Source: Prinia subflava (lineage: Eukaryota; Chordata; Aves; Passeriformes; Cisticolidae). Taken from it: DNA of 64,000 bases. This document shows, piece after piece, positions 28,595 to 42,756 of this stretch (position 1 is the first letter of the stretch; each line of letters starts with the position of its first letter). The notes under the pieces were generated by a model, which was not told the origin of the DNA, ran no database searches, and was given only the letters and a program-made list of their open reading frames with translations. Position numbers and translations under genes: made by a program. The stretch lies in the NCBI RefSeq assembly GCF_021018805.1, contig NC_086248.1:95193239-95257238 (forward strand), read 5' to 3'.

Positions 28595-29239
28595 TGTCCA
28601 AGGATGACTTTATGATGCTTGTATCCCCAGTTGTCTCATCTGTCTGTGCTGTATATTGAGCTCTGTGCCTTTAAGACTGGCTCTGAGAGCAAAGCAGGGA
28701 ACCAAGAAGCACCAAATTTGTTTTGAAAACAGCTCTCCTCCTGCACATCCCTCTCTCTGGACTGTGTTCTTCTGAAGCAGAGACCGGCACCTGTGACAGA
28801 TCTGGTTTTGCTTTTTAGTTAGTTTTAGCTAGCCAGGGCAGAGAAGTTCTCTGGACTGGGTTTTTTGCTTTTTCTTGAGACTCTTTGAATCTGCTCCAGA
28901 CTGAAAACCAGAGAAGCACCAAGGGCTCCCACCTGTGGCCCACTGGGCCTGGACCTCCAGAGGGACTGGGACTGATAAAGAACTGAGTGAGCTGAGCCAC
29001 CCACGGCAAAGACTTTCTCAGGTTTACCATCTCTGTTTGGAGCAGCGAGAAGTTTTATTGTTTCATATTATTCATTCCTTATGCTTGTAGGCATTTTGTA
29101 GTTAAATAATTAGGTTTTTTCCACTTTTTTCCAAGGAAGTTCTTTTCCTGGACCAGCTGGGGGGAGGGGCCTTTTGGGTTTGCTTTCCAGAGAGGCCCTA
29201 TTCAGAGGTTTCCTCCCAAATTTGCCCAAAACCAGGACA
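28595..29239 (+). mobile_element. Solo LTR nested in the duplicated CR1 segment
   Basis: A 645-bp element starts TGTCCAAGG and ends AACCAGGACA. It interrupts the second copy of the CR1 tandem duplication: the 5-bp TSD CAGCT at 28590-28594 and 29240-29244 rejoins the broken repeat exactly, and the first copy at about 28145-28149 supplies the uninterrupted site. The insertion is therefore younger than the duplication. Orientation is judged from the termini only. Confidence 0.88.
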
Positions 29240-29600
29240 CAGCTCCAGACCATTTTCTCAGGTCCTGTACTGTGACATTGCCTATAAAGCTGAGGACTGT
29301 CAGGACCTGCTCGCAGGCATCAATGGATATCTGGATGAAGTCACTGTGCTCCCCCCTGGGCAATGGAATCCAGCCATTAGGATAGAGCTGCCCAAGTCTC
29401 TCCCTTCTTCAGATAAGAGGTAAGAGCAGGAAAGGGGCTCTGTGCCAGAAGACAGTGGGCATGAGGTGCAGAAAGGGGATGGGAAGAGCCGGAGTTCTGG
29501 TTCTGCCAGGTGTATGGAGTGACATGCATCTGCCTGTCACTATTTAGAAAGTTCTGGAGATATTTTGAGGCCTTCCTTAGTATCTGGAGGGAGGATGTTC
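29240..29600 (-). mobile_element. Second half of the duplicated CR1-containing segment
   Basis: From CAGCTCCAGACC onward this matches 28145-28463 with few differences, including a shared block beginning AGGTAAGAGCAGGAAA. It ends in a shared TTTAGAAAGT(C/T)CTGGAGATATT. It is the continuation of the second tandem copy after the nested LTR. Confidence 0.75.
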
Positions 29601-32600
29601 CTCTAAGTCTGTAGCTTTTGAGGTGATGTTGTAAGGCACACAATAACATAGCTGGTAGTTAAGCCAGGCTCTCCAGGGTTCTTCTTGGTCCTCTTGATAT
29701 GCTGTATGCTTGCCTAGGGAAAAGATGTACTCTGGTGGGGAAAACCTGCAGATGAGCAGAGACACTCTCCACGATGGGGAGCATGACTGTGGCAGCCATG
29801 GCAACTGTGAGGAGTTGCAGTGAACAAGCAGGTCAGTGACACCTCTGCAATGCTTCCCTTGCCAAAAACATTCCTACCCCAATGGACTGGCTGTACAGGC
29901 TGAGGTGTGACCCCAAAATGTGTCCTGGGGGCTTTTCATGCCCAGATTGAGGCTGGCTGAAAGGGTTACAAACACTCGGCTTCAGCAAATTGCAAAATGT
30001 CATGAATCAGATGCTCATTAAATGATAAAGAGCCATTAAAACCTACCTACATCCAGAGGTACACAGATTGTGAAGAAATTGGGTCCAGATGATGACAGTG
30101 TGGGGTCAATAATACATATTGACACAGCGACAAACCAGCAGCCACAGCAGCACCATGAACTTCTGGAGCTCTTAGATACATCCCAATCCAACCTGGAACC
30201 TAAGGCAGAAAAGAAACTCTCACAGCCTCGGTCACTCACTACTGAAAGGCTCCTCTGAACCCACACAATCATCCTTGGGTGAGCTGAACCAGAATGTCCT
30301 CCCGCATCTGTCTGACTGTATCCTTTGATCATATACTTAGTTATAAATGCCAGCAACCTCTTTTCAAAGAGCTAACTCAGAAAAACAGAAAAACTGCATG
30401 AGTGAAGATCCAAAGCAGCCCTCAGCAACTGAAAAAAAAAAAGACTTTGAAGGACTTGGGTCTTCTTAAGGAAATATGAAATAGCAGCAAGAAAAGCCAC
30501 AGATTTAGTATTTTGCCAGGGCAATGTTCCCAGCTTCCCATAAGCACCCCAACAAAATTTTTATAGCACCACAGATAATTCTTGTTTGCATTTCCATGAA
30601 ATAAACAAATGAAATAAACAAATTTACACAGTTTTACAAAGAACCAACAGGCCCTTCATCCATGCATGTGACAGCTCATAAATCTGGGCTATCCTACTCA
30701 CACAGCTCAAAGGAAGAGATTAGGGATGTCCCAGCCAGCTGAACAGCAAATTTTTATTGCATAAGAAAATTGTGGTGATGTAAATATTGTTGGGTTGCCA
30801 AGGAAATTGCAAAAAACTTCACACCCTCCATAAACGTGTACACATCTTTAGACAAAGACATCTCTATGGCTTTGGAACAGAATGTGAGAGACATTGAGCC
30901 TTAAAATATGCTTGAAAATATACACTGTGATATTGGAAAATCCAGATAATCCATTAACCTTTTACATGTGTATGTATACACACAGTCATATGTGGACAAA
31001 ATACTTTAAGTTTTTATTTCCATTTTTACTGAAGTATGTTTTAAATATACTTTTAATAAAATTAAAAGAAAAATCACATCACATATACAAGTCATGGAAA
31101 AATAAAAGCATGAAGAAGATACAAACTGTTCCAAAGCCAACAAAAATGTGAAGAAATATTTTACTTGATCAGAAAAAAATCCCATAGGAAATGTCTCACT
31201 TCCAAAACAACTCCATCCATTTGTTTTACTTTTATTTTCTTCTACTCCCTCACCTCAAAACTGTGAAGAAATACTTTTTAGATATACACACACACTCTTA
31301 CTGTACTCCTGAGTTCTCCAAACCCCAACTGAAGAACCACAAGTAAATTTTTTTCCAGTTTCTACAGAAGATTCCCACAGTCATCACCCACCCATTAACA
31401 ATCAATTACTTTTTCTCCCTCTCTTTTCAATTTGCACCACAGAATGCCATGCTTAACATTCAAAATTTATCCCTCATTGCTCAAGTCAAATTTCTATGTT
31501 TCTTTACCTACAGCACAGACAACAAGGCTCGTGACACTTGTTCTCCAGTACACAAACAGGGTAGATTATGCAATGCATCTCTCAGCTTACACTGGCACAA
31601 TACGAATAAAGATGCTACACACCTCCTGACAAATGCAAACCCTAAGTCTGTTTCTACAATGACTCCTTTGCAGCTCTTTGTGTAGTGTATGGGCATTATT
31701 AGAAAGGGCAGAATAACATCACTCAGCTGCAATGTGGATGAACCCAAAGAACTGAAGATATAGAAGTCAGGAAATCATGCCCAGTTTCCCATGCTAACAT
31801 CAAGAAAAAAAATCAATCTTTAATTTTACGTTTGTCACAACTGCACTCACCTGTCCTATAAAAATACCCAAAAGATCACAGTTTCCTGAAGTCTACTCAA
31901 TCCAGTCATATTTCTGGGGAAAGTTATTTTAACAAATGAGTTGGCAATTAACTTCTTTCCCCATTAAAATATCTTTATGCATCTCTTGGAAGGTCTGAAC
32001 CTCAAGTTGTCATGCAGAGTAACACCATGCTACAGACACAAGATCAGCAATGATCTGGATGTCTGTATTATCTTACCATGTAACCAAAGAACAGTGTAAA
32101 CATACCTGGCAAACCAATATGATCATTTTTGTAACAAATAATTAGTTTTCTTGGTCTGCATTAGTATTTGAAGGATGCAGGTAATAAAAAACAGAAGAAA
32201 TAAATACATATGCCCCATAATTGAACTTTTCCCAGCACTCCTAAGCTTACAGACAGTTGGAACTCCTTGGAAAATACACTGAAGACAAACCAATTCCAAT
32301 ATGAAATAAAATTTCAACCATGTAAATTTTTCTAAAAAATAGAAATTTCCAGTATCTCTTTTTCTATGTTCCTGTATTTTTTTTCTTAAAGAAAAAAAAA
32401 AGCCTGCCTATAAGAAGCAAAGCAATTAACCATTTTTTTCTCCTTTCTCACTCCATTTTCCCTTGGAGCTCCAGAGGACAGCTACTTAGATAGGTGCCAA
32501 ATATAAAGCACCTCCAGAAGTCAAGGCCATTATGGTCTTAGAAAAAATTCTGTGCCCTCCTAAAACACCAGGTAAGGCTTCCCTTCAGACAAGCTGCTGA

Positions 32601-35600
32601 ACATCTGGAAGACTCAGCATTGTTCTCAAAGTTTTTTGACAAACCCATGCTGCGGAGAATTGCAAAGTACCTTAAAACCACTGCTGAGGTATCACCCCAG
32701 CAATGAGATCAGTATCATCTCATGACTCACCAAACTTAGCATTTCTCAAAATAAAAAGCCATGCAAAATCTTAAATATTTTACCATACCTACATTTCATG
32801 ACTGCATCTCTAGAAGAAAACCACTGAAAAAAAAATCACAGTTGCTACAGAAATATTTAGAAGTGTAACTTCTAAACAATGTTCCTTATTCAAGACTGCT
32901 TACATTCCTTGGAGGCTTCTAGCTGAGAAATTAAGCTAACTTATCAACATCTGACAGAGGATGTACAACTGACACCAAAGAAGGCTTCAAGCATCAGAAC
33001 CTTATTATCTAAAAGTCTCTCATACCTTCTCTATGTAGCCTTCCATGGGCAGCTCCACACAGCTCTGGCTCTTTCTCTCCTTCTTCTCTCTTCCTTCTGT
33101 AGTTTCAGCTTGCTCCTTCCTGTCCCTAGCACAGCCACCTAACCCTGTCTGTCCCTTGTATGACATCTTACCCTTCTGTCCCTTGCACAGCCTCCTGTCC
33201 CTCCCTGCTCACAGCACGGCCAGCAGACTCCAGTGCTGCTCTCCCACCGAACTCACTCTTTTATCACACCCACAGCTGTGAGGGCCAGGTTGTTTCCACT
33301 CTTTGGTAATTAATACAGCTGTAATACATTGGGGGCAAGATTGCCTTCAGCACCATCTCTGTCTTCTCATAAACATGAAACTAAATAAGTAGCAGATTGT
33401 TCATGAAAAGCTTTTAGGACAGATTTTTTTCTTTTTAATTTCCATGCTGAATCTGAGGCAGTTGTGTTCACATCTGTCCTTCAAACATCCACATTGGAAA
33501 TATGGAGGTATCAGTAAGTCAGTTAATATTTGATGTTTCTCCCCAAAATAAGTAAAGAACATACAGTGCAATTTGGGTAGCACAAAACTTTTCAGAGTTT
33601 GAAAGGCAACACAGACATAAAGCTCTTTCCAAGGAAACTATTTGCAATGACCTCAAACAAATATTAAATGAAAGAAAGCAGATTGTCCAACAAAAGCACA
33701 ACTAACTTTGTTGTAAAAGTCTATTCATACCAATCACATCCAAGCACATGCATAAAAAGACCTCACATGATCCAGGGTCTGCTTTGCAAATAATATTCAG
33801 TATTGCTAACACAATTGTATTTAGACTGTACCCCCCCACAGGTAAGCAGTTAGCACCATAAATACCCAAATGCCCTTCAACTTACAGAGTTACGTGTCTG
33901 CAGCTTAAATGCTTAAGTGTCCTGGGAATGCTCTCCACTTTTCTCTCAAAGCACAAGTGCAGAGAATATCAGTCTCCATGGATAATAGGTGAAGAGCTAC
34001 AATGTTGAGAGTTCACAACTTTCCTGAGCTCTTAAGAATACAAGTTAGAAAGTTTTAGAATGTTTCAAGACAGACAACTGGAGCCATGTGAATTTGGCAC
34101 TTTCTTGGGCGCAGTCCTAAAATTCAGGAGAGGAAGCATTCTTTGTAGCTCTGTCTCCTTTATGAACATCTGCCCAATCATGGTTGAAAAGAGACATCCA
34201 AATACACTCCAGCTTTTCAGTTGGGTTGCAGAATGTTCTCTGCCAAAAATGAAAAGGACATTGTTGCAAGCTGGGCTGCTTTTGGCTGTGGGGATTATCT
34301 TCTATCATTTGTATGTCAGAACCATCTCTCAAAAACTGAATACTAAAAATGTAAACATTCACAGTGGGCAGCTGTTCTGAATGTGGAGAACATCAGCTTC
34401 TGTTGCACAGTGGTTAACTGTTTGCTGAAGTTTTTCATACAGAAAGAATCCAGTTGGTGTTTTTTGCAGAGTCTATTGATTTCTGTGGCCATCACTTCTT
34501 CGAGCACAAACACTCCATGCCATAGTGGTATCCTGTGAGTAGCTCTTGAAGCTGCTCTCAGGAGCTACTAGCCTTTACTTTGAAAGCAGAAATAGTTTTT
34601 TATCACTGAGTGCTCCCAGTCTGATATGGAATCACAAAAGCAAGTTTGGAAGCTATTCTTGGTTTTTCCTAGTAGACCAAACATTCTTTTTGACACATCA
34701 GGACTTGAAGAATTCTGTATGACCAAAGCAGTATGCTGAGCAAGTGAAAGCCCTAATCAAGCCACTCCAGTCTCACAGATTGAAGTTCTCTTTGATGGAA
34801 CACAGTTTCTTTTTTTGTGTACTCTTTCTTTAACGGCAAGATATCTTTTTATTCTTCTGAAGGGATGAACTTGTAACTCCAGGATATTGGGATATTGGCC
34901 AGAACTACTCTTGAGGTACAGAGGAGACAACTCAGACACTCAGCAGACCCTTGAATATGAAGACACACACTGTCTTTCAGGAGTCAGAAAAGAGCCACAA
35001 CTTAGTGGACTGAGACTAGGAATAGTCCCAATGAGTACACTCCCTCTGGTTACAGTTTATTATATAAATCTAGTAGTGAAATAATAAAAGGCATATTCTG
35101 ACAACTTATGCAAATTGCCTCCAAAACACAGACTACAACATGTTGACTCCTCATCCAATTACTCTATATGTTTAGTAGCTCTGGAAAAATATAGACTGAT
35201 AAGATCTTTACAAACACATTCCCTTAAGAAAATTATTTTGAAACACTGAATTTTAATAAATGGAATAATGCTTTTCTCCAGCGCTCACCTAAGAAAGTAC
35301 CCATGTATTCTCATAACACAGGCAAGCTCCCATCTTAAGTTCACTGCATTATGAGCTGCAATCTGTAATTAATCTTTCTTTTAAGGAGCATTCCTGTCTA
35401 TATTAAAAGGGCTTTTCACAGCTTTCTTCTACCTCCTCTTTTGAATGTTAAACTTCAAATCCATTCACACTATGTTTAATCTTATGAGACCATGTTTTCT
35501 GAAACCCAGATCCTTCTCAGCCTTGGTCTCCAGAGGCCTCTCATTAACATCTCTCTTTCATGGAAGGTTTCATCCTCAGAAACAGACACTCTGTCAGTGG

Positions 35601-36510
35601 GGAAACAACAGGAGAATTCAGAGCAGGCATATCTCTGGGAATGGTTTTCCATCAGTCATCAGTCAATCTGCAGTGTGATGGATACTCATCCCTGCAAGCC
35701 TGATGGGCACAACAGGTAAGAGGATGTGGGAGTTTCTGGAGTCCACACCCCGGTGCCTGTTCTTGACAACGAGTTCACTGTCAGAGAAAGAAGTAAATAT
35801 GTTACTCCTTTCACCCAGTCTCCTCTGCTATCATTTTTGGGTGTGATTACCTGAACACACATAAACCCTCGGAGAGTGAATTTCCTGTAGATGGAATTGA
35901 AATTGAGCACTTTAGTTAAAATAATGACAATTTCTAATCAAATTAATTTTAATTTTAAATGTATTTTACTTTATTCCTCCTGCTTCTTAAATGGTCACTA
36001 TCCAAGTATGGCAAACTACAGTTGCGTCTGGAAAACAAGGGAACAAGAGGTTTCCATATACACAAACTGTGGAGTTTGACCACGATTATTCCATGTTTAC
36101 TCTGTGTTTTAGTTCAAGGCAGCCAACATCACTATAGGTGATACTAATAAAATTGGCTTGGCTCAATCCCCACTTCTTCTGCAATAGAGTGAAGGCACCA
36201 TTCTCCGTTTTTATGGCAACCAGTCCAGGACAAGGACAATGGAGCCTGCCAGAGGGTATTTCTCTGGCTGAGGCAGTCAGCACAGACTGTGCTGCACCTG
36301 CATTTCACTGCACCTTTTGCAGCAAGAATGACACAGTTTTGGCACTTCCTTTCTCACCCACTCTGACTGTGACTGCATTGGCTCCTGACCCAAGTGCACA
36401 CAAGCTTCCTGCAGGAGCCCTGTTCCAGAGTGGTTCTGATTTGGGGAGAATGTTGGGGGAAAAAAGCTGCAGAGAGCAGGGAGGCAGTGTAATTTCAAAG
36501 AAGCTGTTGT
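29601..36510. other. Non-coding stretch, no gene recognised
   Basis: AT-rich sequence with short frames on both strands; the longest (125 codons at 36138-36515) has no recognisable domain. Small duplications such as GAAATAAACAAAT twice near 30597-30623 are present. I see no exon, RNA gene or element edge. Confidence 0.5.
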
Positions 36511-37200
36511 TGTAAATGACTCAAACCTTGGGTGGGAAGGAGTAAATAAAATTTATTTAGAAACCATTAAAATTACAAAGCAAAGGGGGATAGCGCTGGG
36601 AGCACAGCGAGACTCTTTCTGCTCAACAGAGGCTCAGCTCACAAAATGGCATCTCCACTTTTTATATGTCTGAGGCTGCATCAGCCTCATTAAATTCATG
36701 AGCAGTCCTTATATGTCCTGGCACCTCCCACAGCCCATGCCTTGCCCATATATGTATACTTGGCTCCTCCTAGGGTCTGCAGCCTCTTCCTTATATCTAA
36801 AGTTGACTCCTCACAAGGCCTATCAGTCAGTCCTTCCGTGCCTTTCATTGTTGGAGCCTCTCTCATATCCTGATTGGCAGTACCATGTTACCCTGCCAGG
36901 CCTCCCAGCAACAGGTGTCCCCCACTCCCTGCCGCCCCTTACAAGGGGCAAGTACACACCCTCCTCCACATGTTTTTACAGCCCTGTCAGCCAGAGCTGC
37001 GAGGATGACCACAAAAAGGGAGGGGATGATTGAATGGAGAACAGAAAAGGGTTCAAAACCATACTGAAACAACAAAAGTACATGCCAAAAGAACTGTAAA
37101 CCTTAACAGAACTTCTCCATACTTAATAACTCCGCTTCATTTGCATAAGCCAATCACTATACCTTATTCATAACCATGTGATGGCATGCTAGGTGTTTTC
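36511..37200 (-). mobile_element. LTR of an endogenous retrovirus, antisense; far edge unresolved
   Basis: Read on the minus strand it has the order of an LTR: U3-like sequence, a CATATAAAAAG promoter motif near 36660, an R region, an AAATAAATTTTA poly(A) signal near 36545-36556, and an end in CATTTACA at 36511. The minus-strand 5' edge and the TSD could not be placed, so the right boundary is approximate. It lies immediately upstream of the acrosin array. Confidence 0.65.
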
Positions 37201-37239
37201 CTGTGAGATACTAGCAGGCAGTGACATGATACAGCTACT

Positions 37240-37460
37240 GCCTGGCCCAGGGCCTGCACAAGATAAGGGACCCAAAAAAAGCTGTAGCGAGCCTTCTTAC
37301 AAGGTCAGCTACTGACAGGACAAGGGACAATGGCTTTACAGTGGCAGAGGGTAGCTGTGCATGGATATTGGGAAGGAGTTCTTGACTGTGATGATACTGA
37401 GGAACTGGTACAGGTTGACCCAAGCAGCTGTGGTTCTCCCATTCCTCAGAGTGTCCAAGG
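37240..37460 (+). mobile_element. CR1 LINE 3' fragment upstream of acrosin copy 1 (uninterrupted)
   Basis: The order AGGACAAGGGACAATGGCTTT, GGATATTGGGAAGGAGTTCTT, ACTGGTACAGG, AAGCAGCTGTGG and GTCCAAGGACAGCTTC is that of a CR1 3' region in + orientation. The homologous CR1 upstream of copies 2 and 3 is split by an LTR; here the CTGTGG...TCCCATTCC junction is intact. This gives the pre-insertion state and marks about where unit homology begins. Confidence 0.8.
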
Positions 37461-37549
37461 ACAGCTTCTAGCCAGGATCTGAACTGCTGGATCTAGTGCA
37501 AACTATACTCTCCATACCCAAGGCAAGGGGGGCAGATCAAGATGATTTC

Positions 37550-37788
37550 CAAGCTCCCTTCCACCCCAAACCATTCTGTGGCTCACCCATTCGATGTTGC
37601 CCCTCCCCCCGTGGGCCCCAGTTGCCCAGGCCCCCACAGAGCCCAGAACACGGAACCCACCCCTCTGTGACATCAGCCCCAGGGCTGAGGGCACCACGGG
37701 CAGCGCGGCTGCTGCGGGCACTGCGGCTGTGGCTGCGCTGCTGCACGGAGCCCTCAGTGCTTGCTGCTGACACGTGCCTCTGGCAGCC
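37550..37788 (+). promoter_or_regulatory. Proximal promoter/5' UTR region of acrosin copy 1
   Basis: About 240 bp before the ATG is GC-rich and TATA-less. It is nearly identical to 45096-45334 and 52605-52843, more so than the coding exons are. It contains TGACATCA at 37668-37675, one base from the cAMP-response element, exactly 121 bp before the ATG in all three copies. CREM-type factors drive many spermatid genes in mammals; that they act here is inference. The transcription start cannot be placed. Confidence 0.6.
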
Positions 37789-39991
<2,203 letters not shown>

Positions 39992-40157
39992 GCAGCAGGA
40001 CAGGCAGCATCCAGGGCAGGCTGCAGTGCACCACAACCATTTCCTGCTGGGCAAGGCCTGCTGATCCAAAGGCACCCTCAGTGTCAAAAGCCTGCTCTGT
40101 CCTGACCACGTTCTTCTCCTCTTTGCATGCAGACACTGCAGTTGATTTAGTTGTTGA

Positions 40158-40163
40158 AATAAA
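40158..40163 (+). terminator. Poly(A) signal AATAAA of acrosin copy 1
   Basis: AATAAA lies 167 bp after the stop codon, within GTTGAAATAAAGTTACCTTTG, and is followed by T/G-rich sequence. The same context recurs after copies 2 and 3. Confidence 0.8.
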
Positions 40164-40555
40164 GTTACCTTTGTTCACAGGGAACCATCTTTTTAGTGCA
40201 ATTCCCACTCCAGGGCAAGGCAAGAAGTGCCACACTTGGCAACTGCAGAGTGAGCCTGAGGCACAAAAAGGGACAGAGTGTCTTCAAAGAGCTCCAAAGT
40301 GCCTGGTCAGAGAGGAGAGTGCTCTGAGCCACTATGGGCTGGAGAAACCTGGTACATCAAGCCTAGGAAGGCAATAGGACAAAAACAGACACCTTGGGGA
40401 CAGTGCTCAAATGCCCATGGGCTGATGATTTAAGGCCTGGTGTGAGCCTGGGCCTGGTGGAACAGACCTGGGAAAGTGCCAAGCATGACAAGGGAAACTC
40501 CTGGCTCCTGACTGGAGTGCCAGTGCCCTAAGGCAGAGCCAGATTTCACAGGTAG

Positions 40556-41095
40556 TGTGGGAGTAATGACTATGATTCATGTTAGAAAAAAGATATATAT
40601 AATGATGAGATTGTACTGTGGGAATGGAGACTAGTACAAAGATGAATTCTGTGAAACTGCCACATAGAGGGGAAACAACTAGATGGAATATAGTGAACAA
40701 CAGATGGGAAATTGGGCAAACATGTAAACTGCTTATACAAGCAAAATTGCATGATATCCTAAGATCAGCAAAATGAATAAGGAAGACTTTGCTTTTCTCC
40801 CAACGACCATCAGAGAGAACTAAAAGACCACCAAGAAAGAGCCCACGTAGCATACCAAGACAATAGGCACCACAATGGGAAATGGGAGGGGAGGGGAGCT
40901 ACTGGGAACTGCTGGGAAATGCTAATGCATATGTATGAATGTATGGAATAAATCTGCAGAACAGTCAGTGTGCGTGTTGGTGGAGTGCAGACTCCCTGCT
41001 CACCCAGTGCTGCTTGCTCACTTTTTGCTGAACATAAATTAATAAATAACTAAAATTTTGATTAAAGATTGGAGCATGGATTTTCATTTCTAACA
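40556..41095 (+). mobile_element. Solo LTR private to spacer 1
   Basis: A 540-bp element starts TGTGGGAGTAATG and ends CATTTCTAACA. It has a 4-bp TSD GTAG at 40552-40555 and 41096-41099 and an AATAAA at 40947-40952. The homologous position in spacer 2 (TTCACAGTATTAAAG near 48111-48125) is an empty site, so this inserted after the spacers were duplicated. The 4-bp TSD would fit an ERV1-like lineage (inference). Confidence 0.9.
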
Positions 41096-41099
41096 GTAG

Positions 41100-41598
41100 T
41101 AAAGGAGGATTGGTGTGCCAGGTGGTCACAGATACTCAAAGGAAGAGCTGGGGTCATTCTGGGGAGAGGAACCTGGCAGGAACAGTAGGAGAGCACAGCA
41201 GGAAGGCCATGGAAGGCCAAGGGGAGTGGGCCAACAGCAGCTGCAACACCAAGGCCGTTCACAGGCAGGGCCAACCTGGGAGCCAGGGGGAAAAGATCCC
41301 TGGGCTTGGGTCCAGGGAGGAGGAGGAGACATTTGGGAGGAGACAAGGGCAGAGACAGGGAGGAGTCGAGGAAGATAAGAGGGCACTATAATCCTGGCAA
41401 ATGGAGAGAAGGAGCAAAGAGCCAACTGCACAGACACAAAGTGCAGCTTGCTGCGCTTCTTTGTCCTAGTGCTGGACATAATCACCACAAGATGGGCAAG
41501 AAACCTCTTATCTTTACTTGCTAATTAACACATCAGCTACAAACTGTACATCTTTGCCCCAAAATTCAAAACCTTTTCAATCAAATCTCTATATTTGA
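41100..41598. other. Spacer 1 segment homologous to 48121-48600, non-coding
   Basis: Purine-rich, GC-rich sequence closely matches spacer 2 with small indels; spacer 2 lacks about 20 bases near 41260 and about 20 near 41315. The apparent open frames are G/A-rich and overlap in several frames; no motif supports a gene. Confidence 0.6.
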
Positions 41599-41604
41599 GG
41601 AGAG

Positions 41605-42750
41605 TGTCGAGTCCGTCTCTACAGGTTAATAGATCTTAAAAGTCCAAGAACATTTTAAAGTCTTATGCAAAATTGCTTATTACATGAAAACATATATCTA
41701 AAGGTGTGAGAGTCCTAAATGAGCGGTCTTACAATCGGTTGTGAGCATAAAGTCTTAGAAAATAAAATACCAGAAAAGCAACAGTCTTGACACAGAATTT
41801 AACACAGCATCACAGCCTCTGGGTAAAACAACCTCCAGCTCCGCAGACCCCAAGCAGGATTCCTGGCCGCAGGGTCGCAATGACAGGAAAGGGGTCCCGA
41901 GATCATGAATCCTAAGCAGGGTTCCCAGCTGCGGGGTCGCAGTGGCAGGAAGGGGTCCTGGGATCACGAACCCCAAACAGGGCTCCCAGCCGTAGGGTCG
42001 CAGTGGCAGGAAAGGGTCCCGGGGTCCCAAACCCATGCAGAGTCCCCGGCAGCCCGGAACAGAGTTCCGGGACAAGCGCCACAAGGAGAAAAGGAAGAGG
42101 ACCCTGGGGCCCTGATCCCAAGTGACGAAGACTACAATTGATGGTACCTTTAGAATCCAATTTCGGCTCCCTGGCAGGGGTCCTTCCCCAGGCTGCAGAA
42201 GGTGGAGGTTGTATCAATAGATTGGATTGATTGATCGATACCTCCACTTCTAACCCACAAGCTTTTTATCTATATGTTACAAATGCATATTCATGCCTCC
42301 ATCCACACACTACCCAATCCAGGCTCAACTCTCTAAGTTTGCAAAACCACGAAAAACTATGAAAAGCAGCATCAAAAACCTATGCACATAGCACATCTAT
42401 TAGTGCAAAAACTCCATCTTGCCAACGCAAAAATTCTATCTTGTTATGTGTAAAAACTCTGTCTTAGCATACGTAAGAAAATCTATCTTATTTGCGCAAA
42501 ATTCATAGCAAAAATTATAAACAGTTCTCTACTCTATTTTTGTTATGTCTAAACTATATCACTAAGCCTGAAGCTCTGTACTTTTACACTAACAATTAGG
42601 CATTTTGGGTACGTGAAGATTAAAGCTGAAACTTAAATCTCTACTTTATGTGTGTGTGGGTTTATATATTTTAATTTTTCTAAAGGTTTTAATTCAACCT
42701 CTTCACTTTTCACTCTCTGCGAAGGATCCATGGAAACATGGACTCCAATA
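41605..42750 (-). mobile_element. LTR-type element private to spacer 1
   Basis: About 1146 bp lies between an apparent 6-bp TSD, GGAGAG, at 41599-41604 and 42751-42756. It is absent from the homologous position in spacer 2 (about 48590-48620). The right end on the minus strand reads ...ACTCGACA, a canonical CA terminus; the other end (TATTGG) is not canonical, so boundaries may be off by a few bases. It has three 61-62-bp internal repeats and no intact retroviral ORF. A minus frame of about 66 codons crosses its right part but I cannot assign it. Confidence 0.7.
41845..42040. repeat. 61-62 bp tandem repeat, about three copies, inside the spacer 1 element
   Basis: The core GGGTCGCA recurs at 41872, 41934 and 41995, each in a unit running CAGG(A/G)(T/C)TCC...GGGTCGCA(A/G)TG(A/G)CAGGAA with GGGTCC after it. 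Copies differ by several substitutions. Such repeats are common in LTR U3 regions, where they can act as enhancers. Confidence 0.8.
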
Positions 42751-42756
42751 GGAGAG

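Noticed and set aside
1..37200. Possible tRNA, snRNA or miRNA genes in the left flank
   Set aside because: I looked for cloverleaf B-box sequences and obvious hairpins and saw none I could support by eye; a tRNAscan-SE and Infernal run would be decisive.
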